Part shown: piece by piece, positions 1 to 7,615 of the stretch
Layout of the letters: every line of letters begins with the position of its first letter
Numbering within the stretch: the first letter of the stretch is position 1
Assembly: GCF_001811505.1 (NCBI RefSeq)
Contig: NZ_KV804965.1
Location: forward strand, 30,387-63,984
Direction: 5' to 3'
Source of the DNA: Streptococcus sp. HMSC034E03
GTDB taxonomy: Bacteria > Bacillota > Bacilli > Lactobacillales > Streptococcaceae
Length of the DNA: 33,598 nt
Notes under the pieces: model-generated
The model's input: the letters and a program-made list of their open reading frames with translations, nothing else
What the model was told of the DNA's origin: nothing
The model's database searches: none
Translations under genes and position numbers: made by a program

Positions 1-32
1 AGTTTGCTCTTTGATTTTCATTGAGTATAAGT
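1..32. repeat. Truncated end of an intergenic repeat
   Basis: Read on the minus strand, these bases resemble the start of a repeat I remember from many pneumococcal and mitis-group intergenic regions (ACTCAATGAAAATCAAAGAG). Only one end lies in the window, so neither its length nor its family can be established. Confidence 0.4.
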
Positions 33-88
33 ATTATCTAGGAAATAGAGTAGTACATTTATATATAATTGTTAGCTCTCTGAAAAAT

Positions 89-117
89 AGTATATCAATT
101 AAAAATTTTTAAGTCAA
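89..117 (-). promoter_or_regulatory. Strong leftward promoter
   Basis: On the minus strand the -35 is TTGACT (112-117), the spacer is 17 nt, and the -10 is TATACT (89-94) preceded by TGA, an extended -10. The match is close to a sigma-A consensus. It would start transcription near base 82 and run off the left edge. No start codon with a ribosome-binding site is visible before base 1, so the target gene is outside the window or was displaced by the repeat at the edge. Confidence 0.65.
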
Positions 118-123
118 GAAAAA

Positions 124-161
124 ATTAACACAGGTTAATTTTTTTATTAACGTATGTTAAT
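124..161. promoter_or_regulatory. Tandem operator-like palindromes
   Basis: Two copies of ATTAAC-N4-GTTAAT lie at 124-139 (spacer ACAG) and 146-161 (spacer GTAT). Their centres are 22 bp apart, about two helical turns, so both sites face the same side of the helix. The nearer copy begins 7 bp upstream of the -35 of the leftward promoter at 89-117. This looks like a paired site for a dimeric regulator. The half-sites equal those of the streptococcal AdcR zinc box, but the spacer here is 4 rather than 2. The first copy could also fold as a hairpin followed by T residues. Confidence 0.5.
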
Positions 162-253
162 TTCATAGAATCCAAAACTTTCGTAGTTAACTGAGATACA
201 TTATAGGCACATTCACACTATCAAAAATAGTAGCAATCAAGTTGAATCACTAA

Positions 254-1203
254 AATCATTTAAGTTTGGAAGTAAATCATTCCTACGATATTCCATCAAC
301 TCACGAAGCGAGAATGATTAGCCTATTTGTTGACAATATCCCTAGTCAAATATTACTGAAATAGACCTCTCACACTGGTCGCCCTGCCTTTCGTCCAACC
401 ATGCTCATGAAGATGACCATATTCGCTTATGGTCGTCAAGTGTTCTTGGGACGTAAAATCGTTCAATTGAACGAAGAAATCATTCCCATGAAATGGTTCA
501 GCCAAGATACCTATGTTAGCTATAAAACGATTAATAATTTCCGCTCCAGTAAACATGCCAACAACCTAATCGAAATTGACTAAAAAGTACTAAACGAGCA
601 CAGATAACCCAATGAACTGGGAATATCTTGAGGACACGGACCAGTTTATAAAGCCCGATGGCCTAGTTTATTCCTTTAAGAACTACTCTAGTCGAACTGA
701 TAAGTATGGCTTTCAACGTGATTTCAAGATTTATGAGGCGGATAAAGTTCAAGACACTCCTGAGTTATAGTGAATTGAACCTAGAATAGTACACTAAGGA
801 TTCTAAAACGTCTCTAGAAATTAATTTTACTTTCCTAATCTTTTTGTTCATATCTTATTTCAATCCACTATAGAACAGTTGGCTAAAACATATCGTGGGA
901 ATCAGAAACAAATCCATTATAATCCAACTTGGAATTACTTTAAGGAACTCCTTACGCAAACATTACATAGTGAAGAAGGCTCTCAAATTTATGCCAAACG
1001 GAAAATTGATGTTGAACCCGTTTTTGGTAGTTTTCGACGTGCGCAGAGTGCATGGCAGAGGCAAACAAGCCGTCTCAACAGAGATAGCATTCATCTTCAT
1101 GAGCATGAATCACACCAAATTGGCAAAGAATCTAGCATCTAAAACGTCCACCTATTCAAAAACCACACAGTGTTTCTTTCAGCTTGATTGTATTCAAGAC
1201 TGA
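254..1203 (+). pseudogene. Decayed IS1182-type transposase
   Basis: Three rightward fragments resemble successive parts of an IS1182-family DDE transposase. The N-terminal part (254-583) includes THEARMISLFVDNIP, then an in-frame stop at 362-364, then TGRPAF and SYKTINNFRSS. A middle part (612-770) has MNWEYLED and RTDKYGF. The C-terminal part starts near 873 with AKTYRGNQK and KIDVEPVFG, then shifts frame between about 1035 and 1060 to continue as HGRGKQAV...FMSMNHTKLAK, ending at 1203. Some 200 codons are missing between 583 and 612 compared with full-length relatives (family size from memory). A 107-bp MITE interrupts it at 766-872. With a stop, a large deletion, an insertion and a frameshift, it cannot be active. 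Ends of the original insertion sequence were not identified. Confidence 0.8.
766..872. repeat. RUP-like MITE, 107 bp, TA-flanked
   Basis: The unit is bounded by TA dinucleotides. Its ends form an imperfect inverted repeat: TAGTGAATTGAA at the left and, on the opposite strand at the right, TAGTGGATTGAA, with weaker pairing further in. Length (107 bp) and TA target fit the pneumococcal RUP elements, small non-coding units thought to be moved by an IS630-type transposase. Removing 768-872 restores one reading frame across the junction (PELEQLAKTY). I have not checked it against the RUP consensus. Confidence 0.65.
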
Positions 1204-1220
1204 AATCACTGTGTGGTTTT
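1159..1220. terminator. Long bidirectional hairpin
   Basis: A perfect 14-bp inverted repeat (AAAACCACACAGTG at 1159-1172, its complement at 1207-1220) encloses further pairing: TTTCAG with CTGAAA, then CTTGA with TCAAG. Read leftward the stem ends in five T residues, so it can terminate phoH, whose stop lies 36 bp away. Read rightward it ends in TTTT just after the dead transposase frame, and it may be the 3' end structure of that element. Confidence 0.7.
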
Positions 1221-1255
1221 ATTTAGAAGCTAGTTTTTGCCTAGGTCCTTTTTCC

Positions 1256-2242
1256 TTATTCTGTTTCTTCTTGATTTTCTTCAGCTTTGACAGGTAGAGG
1301 TTCATAGGCTCTGATAATTTGAGCTACAACTGGGTGGCGAACCACATCCTTGGCTGAGAAATGTACAAAGTCAATCTGGTGAATGTTCTTGAGTTTTTCC
1401 TGGGCATCAATCAAACCTGACTTAACGTTCCGCGGCAAGTCAATCTGACTAATATCCCCATTGACAATCATCTTAGAATTAAATCCAAGACGTGTCAAGA
1501 ACATCTTCATCTGCATGATGGTCGTATTTTGCGCCTCATCGAGAATGACAAAGGCATCATCCAAGGTACGCCCACGCATATAGGCTAGAGGAGCAATTTC
1601 AATAATTTCACGTTCCATGAGACGGGTTGTTTGATCCTTCCCAAGAATCTGGTACAAGGCGTCATAAACTGGTCGTAAATAAGGATCTACCTTTTCCTTA
1701 AGATCTCCTGGAAGAAATCCTAAGCTCTCCCCTGCTTCTACCGCAGGACGTGTCAAAATGATACGCTTGACTTGTCCACGCTTGAGAGCTGTTACGGCTA
1801 AGGTCACTGCTAGGAAGGTTTTACCTGTCCCTGCCGGCCCAATACCAAAGGTCACATCGTGTTGTTTGACACTATCCACATAAAGCTTTTGACCCAAGGT
1901 TTTAACACGGATGGGCTTACCAGTATTATCCTTGATAATTTCTTCTTCATAGAGAGCGACAAACTTATCGATTTCATTATTCTTAACCATGGTAATAGCT
2001 GTCACTACATCCGGAGTTCCAACGGTCATTCCACGATTGACCAAAACCATCAGGACTTGAATAACTTGTCGGGCTTCCTCACAAGCTGACTCCTCCCCCA
2101 AGACTTGTACAATCTCTGTACGGGCATGGATGATGACATCCAACTCATCCTCCATCAATCGAAGGTGGCGCTCATTGGACCCAAAAAGGTGAAATAGGTC
2201 ATCTGGATGACTCAGTTGAATATCTATTGAATGTTCCTTCAA
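1256..2242 (-). CDS. phoH: PhoH family ATPase/helicase-like protein
   Basis: The 328-residue product is full length for the PhoH/YbeZ family, cytoplasmic P-loop ATPases linked to RNA metabolism and ribosome quality. Walker A is GPAGTGKT at 135-142 and Walker B with DEAQ is FVILDEAQN at 231-239; a small N-terminal RNA-binding-like region precedes them. The start is TTG (2240-2242), supported by AGAGG 8 nt upstream; no ATG start fits better. It has its own extended -10 promoter about 100 bp upstream and a terminator-like hairpin downstream, so it looks monocistronic. In many bacteria phoH neighbours ybeY; ybeY is not next to it here. Identification is secure; the biochemical role is only broadly known. 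Confidence 0.95.
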   Translation of the reverse strand: MKEHSIDIQLSHPDDLFHLFGSNERHLRLMEDELDVIIHARTEIVQVLGEESACEEARQVIQVLMVLVNRGMTVGTPDVVTAITMVKNNEIDKFVALYEEEIIKDNTGKPIRVKTLGQKLYVDSVKQHDVTFGIGPAGTGKTFLAVTLAVTALKRGQVKRIILTRPAVEAGESLGFLPGDLKEKVDPYLRPVYDALYQILGKDQTTRLMEREIIEIAPLAYMRGRTLDDAFVILDEAQNTTIMQMKMFLTRLGFNSKMIVNGDISQIDLPRNVKSGLIDAQEKLKNIHQIDFVHFSAKDVVRHPVVAQIIRAYEPLPVKAEENQEETE

Positions 2243-2345
2243 ACAAAGAACCTCTCTAACTCTTTTAATTTTATAAAATGTTTCGTTTGCTTTTAGTAGT
2301 TAAAAAGTCGATTAGAAGCTAGTAAAAGTTAAACTGAATGTCTAT

Positions 2346-2354
2346 ATTATAGCA
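2346..2354 (-). promoter_or_regulatory. phoH promoter, extended -10
   Basis: TGC directly precedes a perfect TATAAT on the minus strand; no good -35 is visible at the right distance. The predicted transcript leader is about 95 nt. Confidence 0.6.
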
Positions 2355-2396
2355 AAGAGGCTGAGAAATTACTATCCCCAACCCCATCTAGTAGCC

Positions 2397-2612
2397 TTAA
2401 TGTTCTAGATATTCTTGCCAAATTCGATCAAACTCTCCCATATTAAAGGAAAAGCTAGCATGTTCCTCTAAAAAACGACTGACTTGATCGAAATCATCTG
2501 TATGTTTTGGGAAGGCAGACTCCTCAAAAGCCAAATCCGCTAAAATTGCTTTGGAACTACTGCTTTTAGGATTGCGTTCGGTCATGAGCCAAGTATAAAA
2601 TGATTTTCTCAT
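2397..2612 (-). CDS. YozE family (UPF0346) SAM-like protein
   Basis: A 71-residue protein matching the YozE SAM-like family, which is small, helical and of unknown function. Typical features are the opening RKSFYTWLM, a central [18 protein letters not shown] segment and a C-terminal FDRIWQEYL helix. It starts 8 nt after the cvfB stop with AGGGAGG-type pairing inside that gap, so the two genes are co-transcribed and probably translationally coupled. No membrane segment or signal peptide. The function is not known. Confidence 0.9.
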   Translation of the reverse strand: MRKSFYTWLMTERNPKSSSSKAILADLAFEESAFPKHTDDFDQVSRFLEEHASFSFNMGEFDRIWQEYLEH

Positions 2613-2620
2613 AAGCCTCC

Positions 2621-3475
2621 CTAGATTAGTTCCGTACCAAACTGGTCTTGTTTAATTTTGCCAGCTTTCATTAAACCACCAAGTGCTTTTTTAAATTGAC
2701 CTTTAGAAATACCAAAGGTAGCCTTGATATCATCTGGCGCTGACTTGTCATTCAGGATCATGAAGCCACCATTGCTTTCCAAGTAAGTTAAAATCATCTG
2801 GGCATCATTTTCCAACATCTCAAAAGAACGTGGTTTTAGTGAAAGATTAAGTGTGCGATCCACCTCACGGAAGCCAATAACACGTACATCTAACACTTGC
2901 CCCAAACGTGGCTCTGCATAACGCTCACTTGGATGGATGAAGCCAAGCATGTTATTTTCTGGCAGGTAAACAAAAGTTCCTGACAACTTGAGACGATAAA
3001 CAATGGCTGGCCAGTTTTGATTCTGCATATTATTGTAGGCAGGACGAGCCAATCGTTGGAAATCTTCCTGATAAGCCAGTAGGCCCCAGATACGGTCCTT
3101 CTTATCCACTTCTAGACGAATGTATAGGCGATCGCCTTTCTTTGGCCAAAGTTCTTTAAGTTCAGGCAGAATATCAAGTGACACAACGATTTCCTTGTCA
3201 GGAAGACCTGTATCCACAAAGACACCCAAATCCTTACGGACTTCTGTTACGGTTCCCCAACCAAATTGGTCCTGAGTGGCAGTTACTTCTAGGGTTGTCA
3301 AGCGGAGCTTTTGCTTCATGTCTGTGTAGGCAAATCCTTTAACTGTATCTCCTACACTATGCTGACCTTCTTCCTTGGCAAGAGCATATGTTTGACCATC
3401 CTTTTGAACAAAGTAAAAACGGTCATTTTCATCGATGATGAGTCCAACGATAAAACTTGCAAGATTTGTATTCAT
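2621..3475 (-). CDS. cvfB: CvfB family S1-domain RNA-binding protein
   Basis: The 284-residue product matches the CvfB/YitL family: tandem S1-like OB folds, visible in repeated turns such as [22 protein letters not shown] (written here in part) and [20 protein letters not shown], followed by a winged-helix C-terminus ([17 protein letters not shown]). Staphylococcal CvfB binds RNA and affects virulence gene expression; that role is not shown here. The open frame extends upstream, but ATG at 3473-3475 has AAGGAA just before it and gives the family length. It follows frr with a stem-loop in the gap and leads directly into the YozE gene. Annotated symbol is by family and the regulatory role is inference. 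Confidence 0.88.
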   Translation of the reverse strand: MNTNLASFIVGLIIDENDRFYFVQKDGQTYALAKEEGQHSVGDTVKGFAYTDMKQKLRLTTLEVTATQDQFGWGTVTEVRKDLGVFVDTGLPDKEIVVSLDILPELKELWPKKGDRLYIRLEVDKKDRIWGLLAYQEDFQRLARPAYNNMQNQNWPAIVYRLKLSGTFVYLPENNMLGFIHPSERYAEPRLGQVLDVRVIGFREVDRTLNLSLKPRSFEMLENDAQMILTYLESNGGFMILNDKSAPDDIKATFGISKGQFKKALGGLMKAGKIKQDQFGTELI

Positions 3476-3492
3476 ATTTCCTTCTTTCGAAT

Positions 3493-3523
3493 AAAACTCA
3501 GCCAGCAATGCCAACTGAGTTTT
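3493..3523. terminator. Hairpin between frr and cvfB
   Basis: Arms AAAACTCAGCCAGC and GCCAACTGAGTTTT pair over 14 positions, several as G-U in one orientation, with a very short loop. On the minus strand four T residues follow, so it may terminate pyrH-frr only partly. No separate cvfB promoter is visible between it and cvfB. Confidence 0.7.
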
Positions 3524-3535
3524 TCTGTTTATTTC

Positions 3536-4093
3536 TTAGACTTCCAAGATTTCTTTTTCTTTATTGGCAGTCATGTCGTCGATGTGTTTAACAGCATCAT
3601 CTGTTGCTTTTTGAATATCTTTTTCAAGAGTCTTCAATTCGTCTTCAGTGATTTCTTTAGCTTTTTCTTGTTTCTTAGCTTCATCCATAGCATCACGACG
3701 GATATTACGGATAGCAACTTTAGCATTCTCACCAACTTTTTTCACTTCTTTAGCAAGATCACGACGAGTTTCTTCTGTGAGAGCTGGGATTACCAAACGA
3801 ATAACAGAACCATCGTTAGCTGGTGTAATACCTAGGTCTGAAGCATTCAAAGCACGTTCGATATCTTTCAAAGATGATTTGTCAAATGGTGTTACCAACA
3901 AAACACGCGCTTCTGGGATTGTGATAGAAGCAATTTGATTAAGTGGTGTTTCAACACCATAGTACTCAACGTGGATGCGGTCAAGCAAGCTAGCATTAGC
4001 ACGACCAGCACGAATACTTCCAAACTCACGAGCAAGTGAGTGGTGAGATTGGGTCATTCTCTCTTTTGCTTTTTCTACGATTGCGTTTGCCAT
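3536..4093 (-). CDS. frr: Ribosome recycling factor
   Basis: The 185-residue product is full length for ribosome recycling factor, which splits the post-termination ribosome together with EF-G in the cytoplasm. Visible family signatures include [16 protein letters not shown] near 23-38, [13 protein letters not shown] near 67-79, and [12 protein letters not shown] at 130-141 with Arg132, the conserved tRNA-mimic arm residue. The gene begins 9 nt after pyrH, the usual bacterial pairing, and shares its transcript. The SD (AAGGA) is 13 nt from ATG, longer than its neighbours. Essential gene in all bacteria studied. Nothing unusual in the protein. Confidence 0.98.
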   Translation of the reverse strand: MANAIVEKAKERMTQSHHSLAREFGSIRAGRANASLLDRIHVEYYGVETPLNQIASITIPEARVLLVTPFDKSSLKDIERALNASDLGITPANDGSVIRLVIPALTEETRRDLAKEVKKVGENAKVAIRNIRRDAMDEAKKQEKAKEITEDELKTLEKDIQKATDDAVKHIDDMTANKEKEILEV

Positions 4094-4102
4094 AATGATT
4101 TC

Positions 4103-4837
4103 TTATTCCTTTTCTTCGATATTATTTGAAACTGTAGTTCCGATATTTTCACCAAATACAACACGTTTAATATTCCCTGGTTGGTTCATGTTGAAAACTA
4201 CCAAGTCAATATCATTGTCCATTGAGAGGGTTGAAGCTGTTGAGTCCATGATACGAAGACCTTTGTTAATGACATCACGGTGAGTCAACTCTTCAAATTT
4301 AACGGCTGTCTTATCCTTTTTAGGATCAGCGTTATAGACACCGTCAACACCATTTTTAGCCATCAAGATAGCGTCCGCTTCAATCTCTGCTGCACGAAGG
4401 GCTGCTGTTGTATCTGTTGAGAAGTAGGGTGAACCAATTCCCGCACCAAAGATAACAATGCGTCCTTTTTCAAGATGACGAAGTGCACGTCCACGAACGT
4501 AAGGTTCTGCTACTTGTTGCATGGCAATGGCTGTTTGCACACGAGTATCCACACCCACTTGTTGCAATGAATCTGCCATCACAAGAGCATTCATAACTGT
4601 TCCAAGCATTCCTGTGTAGTCTGCCTGAACACGATCCATTCCAGCTTCTGCCGCAGGTTCTCCACGCCAGAGATTTCCTCCACCAATAACGAGGGCAATC
4701 TCAATACCTAAGTTATGTACTTCCTGAATTTCTTCAGCCATTGCTTGAACAGTTTTGATATCAATTCCGACACCACGTTCGCCAGCAAGGGCCTCACCTG
4801 ATAACTTAATCAAAATACGTTTATATTTGGGTTCCAC
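4103..4837 (-). CDS. pyrH: UMP kinase
   Basis: Uridylate kinase phosphorylates UMP to UDP in pyrimidine nucleotide synthesis; the bacterial enzyme is a hexamer of the amino-acid-kinase fold. The 244-residue product has KLSGEAL at 11-17, GGGNLWRG at 52-59, the [15 protein letters not shown] region and the nucleotide-binding segment [17 protein letters not shown]. The open frame extends nine codons upstream, but the start is GTG at 4835-4837, with AAAGGAG 9 nt before it and the sequence [13 protein letters not shown] matching family N-termini. It leads the pyrH-frr unit and is preceded by a probable extended -10. Confidence 0.97.
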   Translation of the reverse strand: MEPKYKRILIKLSGEALAGERGVGIDIKTVQAMAEEIQEVHNLGIEIALVIGGGNLWRGEPAAEAGMDRVQADYTGMLGTVMNALVMADSLQQVGVDTRVQTAIAMQQVAEPYVRGRALRHLEKGRIVIFGAGIGSPYFSTDTTAALRAAEIEADAILMAKNGVDGVYNADPKKDKTAVKFEELTHRDVINKGLRIMDSTASTLSMDNDIDLVVFNMNQPGNIKRVVFGENIGTTVSNNIEEKE

Positions 4838-4867
4838 CTGACTTCGCTCCTTTATTTTATTCAAACT

Positions 4868-4876
4868 ATTTTATCA
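4868..4876 (-). promoter_or_regulatory. Probable pyrH promoter
   Basis: TGA-TAAAAT on the minus strand, 30 bp upstream of the GTG start; no convincing -35. No strong terminator separates trmFO from pyrH, so read-through from trmFO is also possible. Confidence 0.4.
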
Positions 4877-4923
4877 CAATTTCTAAGATTTTTATAGTAT
4901 CATGAGTATTTCTTTTAAAAAAA

Positions 4924-6258
4924 TTAGATAGTTAAAAATTCCTCTAAGTCAGAAAGAGCACGCTCTGCAATTTTTTCATAACGAGCCTTCTTATCACGAA
5001 TGCGTTCACCTTCCAACTCCTTGATAATACCGAAGTTAACATTCATTGGCTGGAAGTGTTTGCTGTCCGCATGGGTGATGTAATGAGCTAGACTGCCAAT
5101 TGCAGTCGTTTCTGGGAAAATGGCAGGACTTTCTCCCTTGAAAAGACGAGCTGCGTTAATACCAGCTACTAGACCTGATGCCGCTGACTCAACATAGCCT
5201 TCCACACCAGTCATCTGACCAGCAAAGAAGAGGTTTGGTTGTTTCTTAGAACGATAAGTCTGCTCAAGAAGATTTGGTGAATCCATATAAGAATTACGGT
5301 GCATAACTCCATAACGGACAAACTCAGCGTTTTCAAGACCTGGAATCATTTGGAAGACACGCTTTTGTTCTCCCCATTTAAGGTGAGTTTGGAAACCAAC
5401 AATATTGTAAAGACTACCTGCAGCATTGTCCTGACGAAGCTGAACTACAGCGTATGGTGTCTTAAATTCTCCGTCACGAGGACCTGTGTAATCGTCTGGA
5501 TACTCCAAACCAACTGGTTTCATAGGACCATAGAGCATAGTTTTGATACCCCGTTTAGCCATGACTTCGATTGGCATGCATCCTTCAAAATATTTTTCTT
5601 TTTCAAAAGAATTTAACGGAGCTTCTTCCGCATTGACCAAGGCTTCATGGAAATCCATAAACTCTTGTTTGGTCATAGGAGCATTGAGATAGGCTGCTTC
5701 TCCCTTATCATAACGAGATTTGAGATAAACCTTGTTCATATCAATGGTATTAACATCTACAATAGGCGCTGCAGCATCGTAAAAATAAAAACCGTCACCG
5801 CCATTAAGAGCGTGAATTTTCTCAGCAAGAGCATCACTAGTCAAAGGGCCAGTCGCAACAACTGTAATAGCATCTGTTGGCAATTCTGTAATTTCGTCAC
5901 GAACGACCTCAATCAAGGGATGGTTGGCAATCTTTTCAGTAACCATTTGAGAGAAACCATCGCGGTCCACCGCAAGGGCACCACCAGCAGGAACACGAGT
6001 TGCTTCAGCAGATTCCAAGATAAGAGAACCCAAGCGACGCATTTCTTCTTTGAGGAGACCGACAGCATTTGTAAGAGCATCCCCACGTAAAGAGTTTGAG
6101 CAGACTAATTCTGCAAAATTGTCAGTTTTATGCTGAGGTGTTGACTTGACACCACGCATTTCATAAAGTTTAACTGGAATACCACGCTCTGCGATTTGGT
6201 AGGCTGCTTCAGAACCTGCCAAGCCCGCACCGATAACATTGATATAAGATTGAGACAC
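4924..6258 (-). CDS. trmFO: tRNA m5U54 methyltransferase, folate/FAD-dependent
   Basis: TrmFO (formerly Gid) makes 5-methyluridine at position 54 of tRNA using methylenetetrahydrofolate and FADH2. The 444-residue product starts with an FAD-binding Rossmann motif ([13 protein letters not shown], 8-20) and has the two cysteines expected of the active site: Cys53 in [11 protein letters not shown] and Cys227 in FEGCMPIE. The GID-type C-terminal FAD site includes [18 protein letters not shown]. The start is GTG at 6256-6258 with AAGAGG 10 nt upstream; the longer frame adds 24 residues lacking family similarity. It has its own promoter, fused to the rsmI terminator, and a structured leader. Confidence 0.96.
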   Translation of the reverse strand: MSQSYINVIGAGLAGSEAAYQIAERGIPVKLYEMRGVKSTPQHKTDNFAELVCSNSLRGDALTNAVGLLKEEMRRLGSLILESAEATRVPAGGALAVDRDGFSQMVTEKIANHPLIEVVRDEITELPTDAITVVATGPLTSDALAEKIHALNGGDGFYFYDAAAPIVDVNTIDMNKVYLKSRYDKGEAAYLNAPMTKQEFMDFHEALVNAEEAPLNSFEKEKYFEGCMPIEVMAKRGIKTMLYGPMKPVGLEYPDDYTGPRDGEFKTPYAVVQLRQDNAAGSLYNIVGFQTHLKWGEQKRVFQMIPGLENAEFVRYGVMHRNSYMDSPNLLEQTYRSKKQPNLFFAGQMTGVEGYVESAASGLVAGINAARLFKGESPAIFPETTAIGSLAHYITHADSKHFQPMNVNFGIIKELEGERIRDKKARYEKIAERALSDLEEFLTI

Positions 6259-6354
6259 GACACTAATACCTCTTTGGGTGAAACTTAAGTTCATTACAGA
6301 ACAAGTCATTAGACTGTTTGACACCCACAAATCTTTCTATTTTTTTCTTCTTCT

Positions 6355-6363
6355 AGTATAACA
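6355..6363 (-). promoter_or_regulatory. trmFO promoter, extended -10
   Basis: TGT-TATACT on the minus strand directly follows the T-tract of the rsmI terminator. The region where a -35 would lie is the terminator itself. Predicted leader about 90 nt. Confidence 0.55.
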
Positions 6364-6390
6364 AAAAAAGGGAAGAAGGCAAACTTCCCT
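6361..6390 (-). terminator. rsmI terminator
   Basis: On the minus strand AGGGAAG (6384-6390) pairs with CTTCCCT (6369-6375) and is followed by seven T residues. It begins 3 nt after the rsmI stop codon. Confidence 0.9.
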
Positions 6391-6392
6391 GT

Positions 6393-7271
6393 TTAGTTGT
6401 TTTCCTGATGTTCTTCCCATTCGTGGTAGGCGGCGTAGAGCTGGCTTTTATTCCACTGATAAATTTTTGCGACTTCTTTAATGGCTTGATTTTTCTTGAT
6501 TCCTTGTTGGATACGCTCTTGAATTTCAGAAAATAAATCCTCTTCATCCTTATCTTCTACTTCTTGACTAGCACCCTCCACAATGAGAAGGCATTCGCCT
6601 TTAAGAGGTGTTTCAGAAATACTTTCTAATAATTCAGTAATAGTTCCACGCTGATATTCTTCAAAGATTTTGGTCAATTCTCTGACCAAAACCACCGAGC
6701 GATTACCGTAGACTTCTAGCATATTTTCTAGCGTATCCGCCACACGGTGAGGTGATTCATAGAAAATCTGAGTTTCTGGATAAGCTTTTTTCGCTTCGAA
6801 AAACTGCTTTTGTTGGCCTGACTTTCGTGGTAGAAAACCATAAAAGATGTGGGGTTGTGGTGCCAAGCCGCTTGCAATCAAGGCAGAAATTCCTGCACTA
6901 GCTCCTGGAACTGTGACAACTGCGATATCTTCTTCAATGGCAGCCTTGACCAAATCATGACCAGGATCAGAAATACTAGGCATCCCTGCATCAGATACTT
7001 GGGCAAGATTTTGACCTTGCTTCAACAAACCAATCAAATCAGGAATTTTTTCCTTGGCATTGTGTTCGTGAAAACTGATTTGCTTGGTTGAGATCTCAAA
7101 ATGCTTGAGCAAAAGTCCAGTATTACGAGTATCTTCTGCTGCGATCCAGTCGACCTCTTTCAAGGTCTGAATGGCGCGAAAAGTCATATCATCTAGATTA
7201 CCAATTGGCGTTGCGACTAGATAAAGCTTGCCGTAGGGAGTTTGTCCCTTAAAACTCTTTTGAATCTGCAT
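6393..7271 (-). CDS. rsmI: 16S rRNA 2'-O-methyltransferase (C1402)
   Basis: RsmI adds the ribose methyl group to C1402 of 16S rRNA using S-adenosylmethionine. The 292-residue product has the tetrapyrrole-methylase fold: LYLVATPIGNLDDMTFRA near 17-34, AAEDTRNTG near 44-52, QVSDAGMPSISDPG, and FYESPHRV. It starts 2 nt after the yabA stop, with AGGGAG inside the end of yabA, so translation is likely coupled. It is the last gene of tmk-holB-yabA-rsmI and is followed at once by a strong terminator. The yabA-rsmI pairing is common in Firmicutes. Confidence 0.96.
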   Translation of the reverse strand: MQIQKSFKGQTPYGKLYLVATPIGNLDDMTFRAIQTLKEVDWIAAEDTRNTGLLLKHFEISTKQISFHEHNAKEKIPDLIGLLKQGQNLAQVSDAGMPSISDPGHDLVKAAIEEDIAVVTVPGASAGISALIASGLAPQPHIFYGFLPRKSGQQKQFFEAKKAYPETQIFYESPHRVADTLENMLEVYGNRSVVLVRELTKIFEEYQRGTITELLESISETPLKGECLLIVEGASQEVEDKDEEDLFSEIQERIQQGIKKNQAIKEVAKIYQWNKSQLYAAYHEWEEHQENN

Positions 7272-7273
7272 AC

Positions 7274-7591
7274 TTACTCCCTAAATAACAACTCATCACA
7301 GAACATACATTCTGCATCTTGCTCCCGACGTTGGCCATAAAAGTCACGGCAAACATGAAAACCATCCTCATAAATGCGACGGACATTTTCCCTTACATGT
7401 TTAGTCTTAGCTGGAGCTGTCTCTTCCACTTCTCCTAATCGTTCTCTCAGTTTATCATTTTCTAAACGAAGAGCTGTATTTTCCTCTACCAGACTCTTGA
7501 GATTTTTTTTGATGGCTTCGACGTCTGCCAAGGTTACCAACAATTGCTGTGAAAAGTCATCTAAAGCATCAAATAATTCTTTTTTATTCAT
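7274..7591 (-). CDS. yabA: Replication initiation control protein YabA
   Basis: YabA restrains DnaA at the origin through contacts with DnaA and the DnaN clamp. The 105-residue product has the expected two parts: an N-terminal heptad-rich helix for oligomerisation (residues about 1-60, with [15 protein letters not shown]) and a C-terminal zinc-binding region with His-x-Cys (HVC) and CMFC. AAAGGG lies 5 nt before ATG. Located between holB and rsmI, its normal setting in streptococci and bacilli, and co-transcribed with both. Confidence 0.95.
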   Translation of the reverse strand: MNKKELFDALDDFSQQLLVTLADVEAIKKNLKSLVEENTALRLENDKLRERLGEVEETAPAKTKHVRENVRRIYEDGFHVCRDFYGQRREQDAECMFCDELLFRE

Positions 7592-7615
7592 TACAGCCCT
7601 TTCTATAATCTATCC

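Noticed and set aside
124-161. Canonical AdcR zinc boxes
   Set aside because: The known consensus has a 2-base spacer between TTAAC and GTTAA; both copies here have 4, so the assignment was not made.
353-556. 67-codon minus-strand frame in the IS relic
   Set aside because: The plus strand of the same bases encodes recognisable transposase segments (TGRPAF, SYKTINNFRSS), so the reverse frame is a shadow.
1223-2323. Direct repeat TTAGAAGCTAGT at 1223-1234 and 2312-2323 on either side of phoH
   Set aside because: Twelve AT-rich bases without further similarity or element ends; I cannot separate it from coincidence or a common short intergenic motif.
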